Counted from the first letter of the stretch, positions 16,252 through 25,685 are shown. The stretch: DNA of 64,000 nt from Pseudoruegeria sp. SK021 (GCF_002119405.1 NZ_MTBG01000001.1:124001-188000), one strand, 5' to 3'. Notes: generated by a model not told the origin, from the letters alone. Program-made: numbers and translations.

Positions 16252-17265
16252 ATGAGTATTCCAACCCAACAGGGCATTGATGCCCTCGATCTGAACATTG
16301 ACGGGCAACCGGTTCAAAAGGTGACGCTGCATAACGGCAATATGACCGTGGCGCTGCTGTCCCTCGGGGCCATCGTTCAAGATGTGCGCTTGGCCGGCGT
16401 GCCCTATTCGGTGACCCTTGGCACCGATCAGGTCGCGGCCTATGCGGCGCATCTGTCGGCGTGCGGCTCGTTGATCGGGCCGGTGGTCAACCGGATCTCC
16501 AATGCCAAGGCCAGTTTGGACGGACAGGTCTACCAGTTCGAAGCGAACGGCCCAAACGCGACCCTGCATAGCGGCAGCACCGGCGCCCATCATCGCAACT
16601 GGTTCCTGACCGAATGCAATGCCGCCAGCGCCGTGTTTGAACTCAGCCTTGCGGACGGCGACGGTGGGTTTCCCGGCAACCGGGTGATCGCCGCGCGGTT
16701 TGCACTGATCGGCCCGCGCACCCTGGAACTGCGCGTCGCCGCGACCACAGATGCTGACACGTGGATCAATTTCGCCAATCACAGCTTCTGGAATCTGGAC
16801 GGCACCGACACCTTTGCCGGGCACACCCTTCAAGTGGACGCCGACCGCTATTGTGTGGCCGATGAAAACGCCCTCGTCACCGGCGAGGTCCTTCCGGTTG
16901 CAGGCACACCGATGGATTTCCGCGAACCCAAGGTGCTGTCCCCCGGCACCGATCCCCGGATCGACACCAATTTCTGCCTGTCCGAGACGCGCCAACCGAT
17001 CCGGCCCGTGCTGACCCTGACCGGCACATCCGGCATCTCCATGACCGTCCACACCACCGAACCCGGCATTCAGGTCTACGATGCTGGCACCTACAGTTCC
17101 GGCGACGCACCGGGCCATGACGGCAAGCCGTTTGGCAAATATTCCGGCGTCGCCATTGAGGCCCAAGGTTGGCCCGACGCGCCGAACCAGCCCAGCTTTC
17201 CGTCGGTCGTGCTGCGGGCAGGCCACAGCTATGAGCAGATCACCCGGTGGAGCTTTCAGCTTTAA
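16252..17265 (+). CDS. galM: aldose 1-epimerase (galactose mutarotase)
   Basis: Interconverts alpha and beta anomers of aldohexoses in the cytoplasm. 337 aa, with GPVVNRISNAKASLDGQVY at residues ~81-99, the catalytic histidine in FANHSFWNLDGTD (~residue 178), and a late GVAIEAQGWPDAPNQPSFPS where the catalytic glutamate sits. It lies 92 bp after the DgoK-like gene on the same strand, which points to a sugar or sugar-acid theme for that cluster. Confidence 0.9.
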   Translation: MSIPTQQGIDALDLNIDGQPVQKVTLHNGNMTVALLSLGAIVQDVRLAGVPYSVTLGTDQVAAYAAHLSACGSLIGPVVNRISNAKASLDGQVYQFEANGPNATLHSGSTGAHHRNWFLTECNAASAVFELSLADGDGGFPGNRVIAARFALIGPRTLELRVAATTDADTWINFANHSFWNLDGTDTFAGHTLQVDADRYCVADENALVTGEVLPVAGTPMDFREPKVLSPGTDPRIDTNFCLSETRQPIRPVLTLTGTSGISMTVHTTEPGIQVYDAGTYSSGDAPGHDGKPFGKYSGVAIEAQGWPDAPNQPSFPSVVLRAGHSYEQITRWSFQL

Positions 17266-17283
17266 CCAAGCAGCACCGCCAGA

Positions 17284-18519
17284 TTACTTCAGGGCGGTGC
17301 GATACCACGCGGCAATCTTGTCGCGCTCATCCTGTTCGATGAACGACAAGTTGCCCGGCGGCATGGCATGGGTGATCCCGGCCTGCACATAGATCGCTTG
17401 GGCATGCTTGGCCACGGCGGCGGGGCTGTCCAAAATCACGCCCTTCGGCGCCCAGAGCATCCCTTCCCAGCCCGGCTCGGACGCGTGGCACATGGAACAG
17501 CGCCCCATCACGATATCGGTGACCTCATCAAAGCCGTCGGCGGCGGCAAAGGTCGCCGCCGTGCCGGACAGGTCCGCCACCTCGCCATCCTCGCCCGCGG
17601 CACTGCCATAGGGAAACGCCGTCGACAGCCACATGATCAGGATGAACAGGATCGCGGTCGCCGCCCATGTCCACCACAGCGTCACCTTCTTGGCATGCAT
17701 GGTGTTGAAAAAGTGCCGGATCGTCACCCCCATCAGGAACACCAGCGACGCAATCGCCCAATTATACTGGCTGGCAAAGGCCAGCGGGTAATGGTTCGAC
17801 AGCATCAGGAAAATAACCGGCAGCGTCAGATAGTTGTTATGGGTCGAACGCTGCTTGGCGATCTTGCCGTATTTCGCATCCGGCGTGCGCCCGGCCTTCA
17901 GATCCGCGACCACGATGCGCTGATTTGGCATGATGATGAAGAACACGTTGGCCGACATGATCGTGGCGGTAAACGCCCCCAGATGCAGCAGGGCAGCGCG
18001 GCCTGAAAAGACTTGGGCATATCCCCACGCCACCACCACCAAAATTGCATACAGCGCGACCATCAGCCGGGTATTGTCATCGCCGAACTTGGTCTTGCAG
18101 ATGCTGTCATAGGCGACCCAGCCAAAGGCCAGCGACCCGATGCTGATCGCCACCGCCTGCCAGACGGCCAGATCCATCACCGTAGGATCAATCAAAAACA
18201 GCTCAGCGCCGAAATAATACACCAGCACCATCAGGGCAAACCCCGACAGCCATGTGCTGTAGGCCTCCCATTTGTACCAGATCAGGTCCTCGGGCATGGC
18301 CGCCGGGGCCACCACGTATTTCTGCACATGATAAAACCCGCCGCCATGAACCTGCCATTCTTCGCCGCTGACCCCCACCGGACCATTCACGACCTTGCGC
18401 AGACCCAGATCCAGCGCGATGAAATAGAAGGACGCGCCAATCCAGGCGATACCGGTGATTACATGCAGCCAACGCACGGCAAATTCCAGCCAGGCGCCCA
18501 TGACAGCCAGTTCAAACAT
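17284..18519 (-). CDS. puuD: urate hydroxylase PuuD (membrane, cytochrome c domain)
   Basis: First step of urate breakdown, urate to 5-hydroxyisourate, coupled to the respiratory chain. 411 aa: N-terminal membrane domain with about eight helices (first at WLHVITGIAWIGASFYFIAL), then from ~residue 310 a C-terminal periplasmic c-type haem domain with CSMCH and a distal methionine in THAMPPGNLSFIE. It is preceded by hiuH on the same strand and faces the PuuE-UraD fusion across a divergent promoter region, so all steps to allantoate are encoded side by side. Confidence 0.93.
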   Translation of the reverse strand: MFELAVMGAWLEFAVRWLHVITGIAWIGASFYFIALDLGLRKVVNGPVGVSGEEWQVHGGGFYHVQKYVVAPAAMPEDLIWYKWEAYSTWLSGFALMVLVYYFGAELFLIDPTVMDLAVWQAVAISIGSLAFGWVAYDSICKTKFGDDNTRLMVALYAILVVVAWGYAQVFSGRAALLHLGAFTATIMSANVFFIIMPNQRIVVADLKAGRTPDAKYGKIAKQRSTHNNYLTLPVIFLMLSNHYPLAFASQYNWAIASLVFLMGVTIRHFFNTMHAKKVTLWWTWAATAILFILIMWLSTAFPYGSAAGEDGEVADLSGTAATFAAADGFDEVTDIVMGRCSMCHASEPGWEGMLWAPKGVILDSPAAVAKHAQAIYVQAGITHAMPPGNLSFIEQDERDKIAAWYRTALK

Positions 18520-18570
18520 CGCAATCCCTCATTCACGCATTTGTCTCAGACCTGACCACGGCGACACGCC

Positions 18571-18637
18571 GCAAGCAAGCCCCGGCGCACCGCCGCGCGG
18601 TTCTGTTGCCGCGAAACGCAGGCCGGGGCTTGCTTGC
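18571..18637. repeat. 16-bp perfect inverted repeat between hiuH and puuD
   Basis: GCAAGCAAGCCCCGGC (18571-18586) pairs perfectly with GCCGGGGCTTGCTTGC (18622-18637) across a 35-nt, GC-rich loop that has its own partial pairing. It sits in the 186-bp gap between two co-directional urate genes and has no following T-run. It could be an attenuator, an mRNA-stabilising hairpin or a palindromic repeat element. Confidence 0.6.
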
Positions 18638-18705
18638 GCGTTTGGTGCGCGCGGTGATGAAAAACCATTCAGAATGCGGACGCCCGGGTCCAGCGCCGCC
18701 GTGTA

Positions 18706-19056
18706 TCAACTGCCGCGATAGGTCGAATAGGCAAACGGCGACAGCAAGAGCGGCACGTGATAATGCGCCTCGGGGTCGGCAATGCCAAAGCGCAGCGGCA
18801 CCCGGTCCAGAAACAGCGGCTCGCCCCCGGCCTGCCCGGTCGCCCGCAGATAATCCCCGGCATGAAACACCAACTCATAGGTCCCGGTCGCGAAGTCCTT
18901 GCTGGGCAAAATCGGCGTGTCGGTCCGGCCATCGGCATTGGTCACCGCTTCGGCCAGCTTCTGCCCTGCCCCATCGAACAGCTCGATGCGCAATCCGGGG
19001 GCCGGAACCCCTCGGGCGGTATCCAGTACATGGGTCGTCAAAAATCCTGTTGGCAT
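18706..19056 (-). CDS. uraH: hydroxyisourate hydrolase (transthyretin-like)
   Basis: Converts 5-hydroxyisourate to OHCU, the second step of urate oxidation. 116 aa, the usual length. It carries the N-terminal [20 protein letters not shown] with its catalytic histidine, the region [18 protein letters not shown], and the diagnostic C-terminal YRGS. No signal peptide. Divergent from the PuuE-UraD gene (160-bp shared promoter region) and upstream of puuD. Confidence 0.95.
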   Translation of the reverse strand: MPTGFLTTHVLDTARGVPAPGLRIELFDGAGQKLAEAVTNADGRTDTPILPSKDFATGTYELVFHAGDYLRATGQAGGEPLFLDRVPLRFGIADPEAHYHVPLLLSPFAYSTYRGS

Positions 19057-19215
19057 CGCGCCCTCCTGTTGCGTCGGTCCTGCCCTCTGCTTTGCCCGAA
19101 ATCAGGCGCTGATGCAAAACCCACGATGCAGCCCATCGCGGCGCCGTCGCGCGCCTTGCATCCAGAGGCCGCAATGATCTAGGACTTAGGCATATTTCCA
19201 AGCGAGTGTCCCGAA

Positions 19216-20646
19216 ATGACAGCAGATGTGTCCCGCTATCCGCGCGACTTGGCCGGCTACGGCCCGACCCCCCCCGACCCGCAATGGCCCAATGGGGCCA
19301 AAATCGCGGTGCAATTCGTGATCAATTACGAAGAGGGCGGCGAAAACAATCTGCTGCATGGCGACGCCGCCTCAGAAGCCTTCCTGTCCGAGATCGTCGG
19401 TGCCGCCGCGTGGCCCGGTCAGCGCCATTGGAACATGGAAAGTATCTATGAATACGGCGCTCGGGCCGGGTTCTGGCGTCTGCACCGCCTGTTCACCGAG
19501 ATGAACATGCCGGTCACAGTCTATGGCGTGGCCACCGCACTGGCGCGCGGACCGGAGCAGGTCGAGGCGATGAAAGACGCGGGCTGGGAAATCGCCAGCC
19601 ACCATTACAAATGGATCGAATACAAAGACTACACCGCCGCGCAGGAACGTGACGAACTGGACCGCGCCGTCGCCTTGCACACCGAAGTCACCGGCAGCCG
19701 GCCTTTGGGCTTTTATGCCGGGCGCACCTCGATGCATTCGATGACCGTCGCCGCCGAAGAAGGCGGGTTCGCCTATCTTGCCGACAGTTACGCCGATGAT
19801 CTGCCCTATTGGATGCGGGTTGGCGACCGCGATCAGTTGGTGGTGCCCTATACGCTGGACGCCAATGACATGCGCTTTGCCACGCCGCAGGGCTTTAACG
19901 CGGGCGAGCAGTTCTTCACCTATCTGAAGGACAGCTTCGATGCGCTGTATCTCGAAGGCCAAGCCGGGGCCGCCAAGATGATGTCCGTCGGGCTGCATTG
20001 CCGCCTGATCGGACGTCCAGGCCGGGTCATGGCGCTGCGCCGTTTCCTTGAATATATCGCCAGCTTTGATGACGTCTGGGTCGCCCGGCGCATCGACATC
20101 GCTCGGCACTGGGCCGACACCCACCCGCCGGTCGCGTTCGAACGCCCGTCGGAAATGGACCGCGCCCGCTTTGTCGCAGCCTATGGCAGCATTTACGAGC
20201 ATTCCGCTTGGGTGGCCGAACAGGCCTTCGATCTGGAATTGGGCCCGGCCCATGACAGCGCAGCAGGCCTGTCCAATGCCCTCGCCCGCGCCTTCCGCCG
20301 CGCCAGCCCCGAGGCCCGCCTTGGCGTTCTAAAAGCCCATCCCGATCTGGCCGGAAAATTGGCCGAGGCCAAAAGCCTGACCGCAGAATCCACCGCAGAA
20401 CAAGCCAGCGCCGGATTGGACCTGCTCACCGACGCCGAGCGCAGCCAGTTTCAGGCATTGAACCGCGCCTATGTCGACCGGTTCGGCTTTCCCTTCATCG
20501 TCGCCGTGCGCGATTATGACAAACCCGGCATTCTGGCCGCGTTCGAACAGCGTCTAAGCAACTCTCGCGACGCCGAGTTTGTCGAAGCCTGCTCTCAGGT
20601 TGAACGCATTGCCCGCCACAGATTGAACGAGATCCTGCCCCGATGA
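19216..20646 (+). CDS. fusion: PuuE allantoinase + UraD OHCU decarboxylase
   Basis: 476 aa with two domains. Residues 1-~305 are the polysaccharide-deacetylase-like allantoinase PuuE (NYEEGGENNLLHGD, HWNMESIYEYGARAGFWRLH, GLHCRLIGRPGR). Residues ~313-476 are the OHCU decarboxylase UraD (FVAAYGSIYEHSAWVAEQAF, LLTDAERSQFQALNRAYVDR, GFPFIVAVRDY). UraD makes (S)-allantoin and PuuE opens it to allantoate, so consecutive reactions sit on one chain. Such fusions are known, but free proteins are more common. The stop overlaps the allE start (ATGA). Confidence 0.93.
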   Translation: MTADVSRYPRDLAGYGPTPPDPQWPNGAKIAVQFVINYEEGGENNLLHGDAASEAFLSEIVGAAAWPGQRHWNMESIYEYGARAGFWRLHRLFTEMNMPVTVYGVATALARGPEQVEAMKDAGWEIASHHYKWIEYKDYTAAQERDELDRAVALHTEVTGSRPLGFYAGRTSMHSMTVAAEEGGFAYLADSYADDLPYWMRVGDRDQLVVPYTLDANDMRFATPQGFNAGEQFFTYLKDSFDALYLEGQAGAAKMMSVGLHCRLIGRPGRVMALRRFLEYIASFDDVWVARRIDIARHWADTHPPVAFERPSEMDRARFVAAYGSIYEHSAWVAEQAFDLELGPAHDSAAGLSNALARAFRRASPEARLGVLKAHPDLAGKLAEAKSLTAESTAEQASAGLDLLTDAERSQFQALNRAYVDRFGFPFIVAVRDYDKPGILAAFEQRLSNSRDAEFVEACSQVERIARHRLNEILPR

Positions 20647-21470
20647 CCCCAACCTATTACGCCCCCAAAGGCGGCCTGCCCGACCAAGACCGCCGAGTCC
20701 GTGACCGCGCCGTCTTTACCGACGCCTATATGGTGATGCCACGCGACGTCATGAGCGATATCGTGACCTCGTTTCTACCCGGCTGGCACGACGCCCGCGC
20801 GTGGATTCTGGCCCGGCCCCTGTCCGGCTTTGCCGAAACCTTCGCGCAATACATCGTAGAACTGAAACCGGGCGGTGGCTCCAACAGCCCCGAACCCGAC
20901 GCCGGGGCGCAAGCGGTTCTGTTCGTGCTGGAAGGCGCGCTGACCGTGACGCTGGATGGCACTGCCCATGATCTGGCCCCCGGCGGCTATGCCTACCTGC
21001 CCCCCGGTGCCAATTGGCAGGTCACCAATCCCGGCGATGACCGCGCCGTCTTTCACTGGTTCCGCAAGATCTGGGAACCGGCGCCCGGCCTGACCGCGCC
21101 CGACCCGATCTTCTCTTGCGATGCCGATTGCGCCCCGCTGTCGATGCCCGGCACGAACGGCGTCTGGCAAACCTCGCGCTTCGTGGATCCCACCGATCTG
21201 CGTCACGACATGCACATCACCATCGTCACGATTGCACCGGGCGGCGAGATTCCCTTTGCCGAAACCCATGTCATGGAACACGGGCTTTATGTGTTGCAAG
21301 GGCGCGGCAATTACCTGCTCAATCAAGACTGGGTCGAGGTCGAGGCCGGCGATTACATGTGGCTGCGCGCCTTCTGCCCGCAAGGCTGCTATGCTGCGGG
21401 ACGCGAGCCGTTCCGCTATCTGCTCTACAAAGACGTGAACCGGCACCCCAAGCTGCGGCTGGGCGCATGA
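20643..21470 (+). CDS. allE: (S)-ureidoglycine aminohydrolase (bicupin)
   Basis: Hydrolyses ureidoglycine to (S)-ureidoglycolate and ammonia. 275 aa with two cupin barrels: the first around GGGSNSPEPDAGAQAVLFVL and GGYAYLPPGANWQVTN, the second around IPFAETHVMEHGLYVLQGRG (metal ligands E, H, H) and VEAGDYMWLRAFCPQGCYA. The start overlaps the fusion gene by 4 bp and the stop overlaps allA by 4 bp. Its substrate requires an allantoate-hydrolysing enzyme that is not in this window. Confidence 0.9.
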   Translation: MTPTYYAPKGGLPDQDRRVRDRAVFTDAYMVMPRDVMSDIVTSFLPGWHDARAWILARPLSGFAETFAQYIVELKPGGGSNSPEPDAGAQAVLFVLEGALTVTLDGTAHDLAPGGYAYLPPGANWQVTNPGDDRAVFHWFRKIWEPAPGLTAPDPIFSCDADCAPLSMPGTNGVWQTSRFVDPTDLRHDMHITIVTIAPGGEIPFAETHVMEHGLYVLQGRGNYLLNQDWVEVEAGDYMWLRAFCPQGCYAAGREPFRYLLYKDVNRHPKLRLGA

Positions 21471-21958
21471 CCGCCGCGCCCGTGATCCACACCGAACCGC
21501 TGACCGCAGCCGCCTTCGCCCCGTTCGGCGACGTGCTTGAGGCCACGGGCGCCCCGGACAAGATCATCAACCAAGGCCTGTGCAGCCGCTTCCACGACCG
21601 CGCCCGCATGGATTTCGGCGCCGGCGGACGCGCCGGGATTAGCCTGTTTCAGGCCCAGCCGCGCAGCCTGCCCTATAAGTTGGATCTGGTCGAACGCCAT
21701 CCCGAGGGCAGTCAGGCCTTTCTCTGCCTCAGCCAAGACCCGTTTTTGGTCATTGTCGCCGAAGATGGCCCCCAAGGCCCGCACCGCTTTCGGGCGTTCC
21801 TGACCGCCCCCGGCCAAGGCATCAACTTTCACCGCAATGTCTGGCACGGCGTCTTGACCCCGCTCAGCGCGCCGGGCCTGTTCGCAGTGGTCGACCGGAT
21901 CGGCGACACCGCCAATTTGGAAGAGTGCTTGCTCCCCACTTCGATCTGGATAGAGTGA
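21467..21958 (+). CDS. allA: ureidoglycolate lyase
   Basis: Splits ureidoglycolate to glyoxylate and urea. 163 aa from the ATG at 21467, overlapping the allE stop. Family features are the N-terminal EPLTAAAFAPFGDVLEATG, FQAQPRSLPYKLDLVERHPE, SQAFLCLSQDPFLVIVA and FHRNVWHGVLTPL. A much longer open frame in the same phase (from 21116) overlaps allE and has no similarity. Last enzyme of the urate set before the permease. Confidence 0.92.
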   Translation: MTAAPVIHTEPLTAAAFAPFGDVLEATGAPDKIINQGLCSRFHDRARMDFGAGGRAGISLFQAQPRSLPYKLDLVERHPEGSQAFLCLSQDPFLVIVAEDGPQGPHRFRAFLTAPGQGINFHRNVWHGVLTPLSAPGLFAVVDRIGDTANLEECLLPTSIWIE

Positions 21959-22017
21959 CGGGAACCCATCGCTCGAATGGGAATGGAAGGGCCACTTTTT
22001 TAAAGGAGACATGTTGA

Positions 22018-23433
22018 ATGTCAGACCTTTCTATCGGCACGCCTGAACAATTGCGCGATCCAAATTTTACCCCGGCGCTGCATAAGGCGATCCCTCTCGG
22101 CATTCAGCACGTGCTTGCGATGTTTGTGTCCAACGTCACCCCCGCCATTATCGTGGCCGGTGCGGCGGGCTTTGGCTTCGGGTCCAATTCGCCCGATTTC
22201 CCCGAATTGCTGTACCTGATCCAGATGTCGATGCTGTTTGCCGGCATCGCCACGCTGATCCAGACCATTGGCATGGGCCCGGTTGGCGCCCGCCTGCCCA
22301 TCGTCCAAGGCACCAGCTTTGCCTTCTTGCCGATCATGATCCCGCTGGTTGCCGGAAAAGGCATCGACGGGCTGTCGGCGCTGTTTACCGGCGTCATCAT
22401 CGGCGGCCTGTTTCACGTGTTTATCGGCACGTTCATCGGCAAAATCCGCTTTGCCCTGCCGCCGCTGGTCACCGGCCTTGTGGTCACCATGATCGGCCTC
22501 GCGCTGGTGCAGGTCGGCATTCAATACGCGGCAGGCGGCGTTCCCAAGATCGGCACCGAGGCCTATGGCAGCTTGCAAAGCTGGTCGGCGGCCCTTGTCG
22601 TGGTCTTCGTCACTTTGGGGGTCAAGTTCTTCGCCAAAGGCATGTGGTCCATCTCGGCGGTGCTGATCGGTCTCGTCGCAGGCTATGTCTTTGCCCTGTT
22701 CACCGGCATGCTCAGCGTCGCCACCATCTCAGGCAGCTTCAACAACGCCGCCGTCTTCGCCTTGCCGGTGCCGTTCAAATACGGGTTCGAACTCAGCGCG
22801 GCGGCCATTATCGGCTTTTGCCTGATGGCCTTTGTCTCGGCCATTGAAACCGTCGGCGACGTGTCGGGGATCACCAAAGGCGGGGCGGGCCGCGAAGCCA
22901 CCACCGAAGAAATCACCGGTGCCACCTATGCCGACGGGTTCGGTACGGCGGTTGCGGGCCTGTTCGGCGCCTTTCCCAATACCTCGTTCAGCCAGAATGT
23001 CGGCTTGATCGCCATGACCGGCGTCATGAGCCGCCATGTGGTCACCTGCGGCGCCATCTTCCTGATCATCTGCGGCCTGATACCCAAGGTCGGTTCGGTC
23101 ATCCGCACCGTCCCGATTGAGGTTCTGGGTGGCGGCGTCATCGTGATGTTCGGCATGGTGGTGTCGTCTGGGATTTCGATGCTGTCCGACGTGAACTGGG
23201 ACAAGCGCAACATGGTGATCTTCGCTGTTTCCCTGTCCATCGGCCTTGGGCTGCAACTGGAACCCGGCGCGTTGCAGCACCTGCCCCAGACCCTGAAGAT
23301 CCTGCTGACCAGCGGCATTCTGCCCGCCGCTGCCATTGCGATCATCCTCAACCTGATCCTGCCGACGCCCTTGTCGGACGAATCGACCGATGAAATCTCG
23401 GGCGGTCTGGCCGGGCATAACCGCGACCGCTGA
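22018..23433 (+). CDS. NCS2-family purine permease, probably for urate/xanthine
   Basis: Proton symporter of the nucleobase-ascorbate family. 471 aa and about 14 hydrophobic segments. Motifs are GIQHVLAMFVSNVTPAII, the TM3 region LPIVQGTSFAF, the signature AFVSAIETVGDVSGITKGG (key glutamate near residue 281) and FPNTSFSQNVGLIAMTGVMS. A strong AAAGGAG lies 10 bases before the ATG; an out-of-frame ATG at 22011 is ignored. Its place at the end of the urate cluster argues for urate or xanthine uptake rather than uracil. Confidence 0.9.
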   Translation: MSDLSIGTPEQLRDPNFTPALHKAIPLGIQHVLAMFVSNVTPAIIVAGAAGFGFGSNSPDFPELLYLIQMSMLFAGIATLIQTIGMGPVGARLPIVQGTSFAFLPIMIPLVAGKGIDGLSALFTGVIIGGLFHVFIGTFIGKIRFALPPLVTGLVVTMIGLALVQVGIQYAAGGVPKIGTEAYGSLQSWSAALVVVFVTLGVKFFAKGMWSISAVLIGLVAGYVFALFTGMLSVATISGSFNNAAVFALPVPFKYGFELSAAAIIGFCLMAFVSAIETVGDVSGITKGGAGREATTEEITGATYADGFGTAVAGLFGAFPNTSFSQNVGLIAMTGVMSRHVVTCGAIFLIICGLIPKVGSVIRTVPIEVLGGGVIVMFGMVVSSGISMLSDVNWDKRNMVIFAVSLSIGLGLQLEPGALQHLPQTLKILLTSGILPAAAIAIILNLILPTPLSDESTDEISGGLAGHNRDR

Positions 23434-23481
23434 TCGCCCCGGCGATCATTCCGGGCGATCACATCCGGCGCACGATCCCGC

Positions 23482-23506
23482 GAAGGGCCGCCTTGGGCGG
23501 CCCTTC
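23482..23506 (+). terminator. hairpin terminator after the purine permease
   Basis: GAAGGGCCGCC (23482-23492), loop TTG, GGCGGCCCTTC (23496-23506): an 11-bp perfect GC-rich stem 48 bp after the permease stop, followed by CGTCACTTT rather than a clean T-run. Confidence 0.65.
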
Positions 23507-23594
23507 CGTCACTTTCCGGGCTTGATCCCCCGCGCCCCTGCCGTTTAGGTCAGTCTGACCGGCTTTTTCTTTCCTGCTCAAGGTGCGCGCCCCC

Positions 23595-24200
23595 GTGTTC
23601 TACAAACCGCAAGACGGCCACGGATTGCCGCACAACCCGTTCAACGCCATCGTGACCCCCCGACCCATCGGATGGATTTCCACGCGCGGGGCGACGGGTC
23701 AGGACAATCTTGCCCCCTATTCCTTCTTCAACGCCGTCGCCTATGTGCCGCCGCAGGTCATGTTCGCCTCGACCAGTGACAAGCCCGACCGCGACGGCAC
23801 CAAAGACAGCGTCGCCAATATCCGTGAGACCGGGGTGTTCTGCGTCAACATCGTCGCCCACGCCATGCGCGATGCGATGAACGCCACCTCCGGCACCTAT
23901 CCGCGCGACATCGATGAATTCAGCCATGCCGGGATCGACCGCAGCCCCTGCACCACCATCGCGTGTGCCCGGGTCACCCATGCCCCCGCCAATCTGGAAT
24001 GCAAACTGACCCAGATTGTGCAACTGCCCGGCGCGGCCAATTTCGTCGTCTTCGGCGAAGTGACCGGCATTCATATGCGCGACGATTGCGTGGTCGATGG
24101 CCACTTCGACGTCACCCGCTTTCAACCGCTGGCCCGATTGGGCTATCGCGATTATGCCGCCGTGACCGAGGTGTTCAGCCTCACCCGTCCCGGCGAATGA
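23595..24200 (+). CDS. flavin reductase-like (FMN-binding split-barrel) protein
   Basis: 201 aa from the GTG at 23595 (reads M-FYKPQDGHGLPHNPFNAIV, the usual family N-terminus), with AAGG 11 bases before it; a GTG at 23583 would add four residues. FMN-binding features are TPRPIGWISTRG, NLAPYSFFNAVAYVPPQVMF and GVFCVNIVAHAMRDAMN, ending in FDVTRFQPLARLGYRDYA. Probably binds FMN; its partner or substrate is unknown. It is next to the urate cluster and 34 bp before mtnP. Confidence 0.8.
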   Translation: MFYKPQDGHGLPHNPFNAIVTPRPIGWISTRGATGQDNLAPYSFFNAVAYVPPQVMFASTSDKPDRDGTKDSVANIRETGVFCVNIVAHAMRDAMNATSGTYPRDIDEFSHAGIDRSPCTTIACARVTHAPANLECKLTQIVQLPGAANFVVFGEVTGIHMRDDCVVDGHFDVTRFQPLARLGYRDYAAVTEVFSLTRPGE

Positions 24201-24234
24201 CCCTTCCGAGCCACGATAAAGGATCCCCCCTCGC

Positions 24235-25113
24235 ATGACTGAAACCGTGATCGGCGTAATTGGCGGCTCTGGCGTCTATGAAATCGACGGGCTGCAAGAC
24301 GCCCAGTGGCAAACGGTCGAGACGCCGTGGGGCGCCCCCTCGGACCAGATCCTGACCGGCGTGCTGGGCGATATCCGGATGGCGTTTCTGCCGCGTCATG
24401 GCCGCGGCCATGTTCACAGCCCCTCGACCGTGCCCTACCGCGCCAATATCGACGCCCTGAAACGGCTGGGCGTCACCGATGTGATCTCGGTCTCGGCCTG
24501 CGGATCGTTCCGCAAACGCATGGCCCCGGGCGATTTCGTGATCGTCGATCAGTTCATCGACCGCACCGTGGCGCGGGACAGCTCGTTCTTCGGCACCGGC
24601 TGCGTCGCCCATGTCTCGGTCGCGCACCCAACCTGCCCGCATCTGGGCCATGCCTGCGCCGAAGCCGCCACCGCTGCCGGGGTCACCGTGCATCAGGGCG
24701 GCACCTATCTGGCTATGGAAGGCCCGCAGTTTTCGACCCTCGCCGAAAGCCGCCTCTACCGCGAGGTCTGGAACTGCGATGTGATCGGCATGACCAACAT
24801 GCCCGAGGCCAAACTCGCCCGCGAGGCCGAGCTATGCTATGCCTCGGTCGCCATGATCACCGATTACGACAGCTGGCACCCCGATCATGGCGAGGTCGAC
24901 GTGACCCAGATCATCAAGACCCTGCTGGGCAATGCAGGCAAGGCCAAGACCCTTGTGGCCAGCCTGCCGCATCTGCTGGGCCGCGATCACGCCCCCTGCC
25001 CACATGGCTGCGACCGCGCCCTTGAATATGCCATCCTCACCGCCCCCGACAAACGCGATCCGGCCCTTTTGGCCAAGCTCGACGCGGTGGCTGGCCGCGT
25101 GCTGAAAGGCTGA
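24235..25113 (+). CDS. mtnP: S-methyl-5'-thioadenosine phosphorylase
   Basis: Phosphorolysis of methylthioadenosine to adenine and methylthioribose 1-phosphate. 292 aa with [15 protein letters not shown], the phosphate site [40 protein letters not shown] and [19 protein letters not shown], all typical of MTAP. It is 5 bp from apt; the adenine released is the substrate of the next enzyme, so the pair is a salvage unit. Confidence 0.95.
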   Translation: MTETVIGVIGGSGVYEIDGLQDAQWQTVETPWGAPSDQILTGVLGDIRMAFLPRHGRGHVHSPSTVPYRANIDALKRLGVTDVISVSACGSFRKRMAPGDFVIVDQFIDRTVARDSSFFGTGCVAHVSVAHPTCPHLGHACAEAATAAGVTVHQGGTYLAMEGPQFSTLAESRLYREVWNCDVIGMTNMPEAKLAREAELCYASVAMITDYDSWHPDHGEVDVTQIIKTLLGNAGKAKTLVASLPHLLGRDHAPCPHGCDRALEYAILTAPDKRDPALLAKLDAVAGRVLKG

Positions 25114-25118
25114 CCCCG

Positions 25119-25649
25119 ATGACCACCGTCAAAGATTACATCCGCACCATTCCCGACTTTCCCCATGCCGGCATCCTGTTCCGCGATGTCACCACCCTGT
25201 TCGCCGATCCGCGCGGCTTTCGCATGGCAGTGGATCAGCTTCTGGCGCCCTATGCCGGTCGCCGCATCGATCAGGTGGTGGGGCTTGAGGCGCGCGGCTT
25301 CATCCTTGGCGGGGCGGTGGCGCATCAGCTGTCGGCGGGCTTCACCCCGATCCGCAAAAAGGGCAAACTGCCCGCTGCCACCCTATCGCAGGATTACACC
25401 CTCGAATATGGCACCGCCACGGTCGAGATCCATGATGACGCCATCAAACCCGGCCAGACGGTGCTGGTCGTCGATGACCTTCTGGCCACCGGCGGCACCG
25501 CCGAGGCCGGGATCAAGCTGATCCAACAGCTCGGCGGCGATATCCTCGGCTGTGCCTTCGTGGTCGACCTGCCCGACTTGGGTGGCCGCGCCCGGCTTGA
25601 GGCGATGGGCATGAATGTCCACGCCCTTTGCGCCTATTCGGGGGCGTAA
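25119..25649 (+). CDS. apt: adenine phosphoribosyltransferase
   Basis: Adenine plus PRPP gives AMP. 176 aa, the normal length. N-terminal [48 protein letters not shown], and the PRPP-binding loop [20 protein letters not shown]. It immediately follows mtnP on the same transcript and converges with the CDF exporter gene, whose stop is 23 bp away. Confidence 0.95.
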   Translation: MTTVKDYIRTIPDFPHAGILFRDVTTLFADPRGFRMAVDQLLAPYAGRRIDQVVGLEARGFILGGAVAHQLSAGFTPIRKKGKLPAATLSQDYTLEYGTATVEIHDDAIKPGQTVLVVDDLLATGGTAEAGIKLIQQLGGDILGCAFVVDLPDLGGRARLEAMGMNVHALCAYSGA

Positions 25650-25662
25650 CGCCGCCCCCCTC

Positions 25663-25685
25663 TGCACGCCCTCAATGGGCGTGCA
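25663..25685. terminator. hairpin between convergent apt and CDF exporter
   Basis: TGCACGCCC (25663-25671), loop TCAAT, GGGCGTGCA (25677-25685). The loop contains the stop codon of the minus-strand exporter gene. No T-run; possibly a shared terminator for both converging transcripts. Confidence 0.4.

Noticed and set aside
15994-17226. 410-codon open frame on the minus strand opposite galM
   Set aside because: Shadow of galM and the end of the DgoK-like gene; the sense genes carry clear catalytic motifs.
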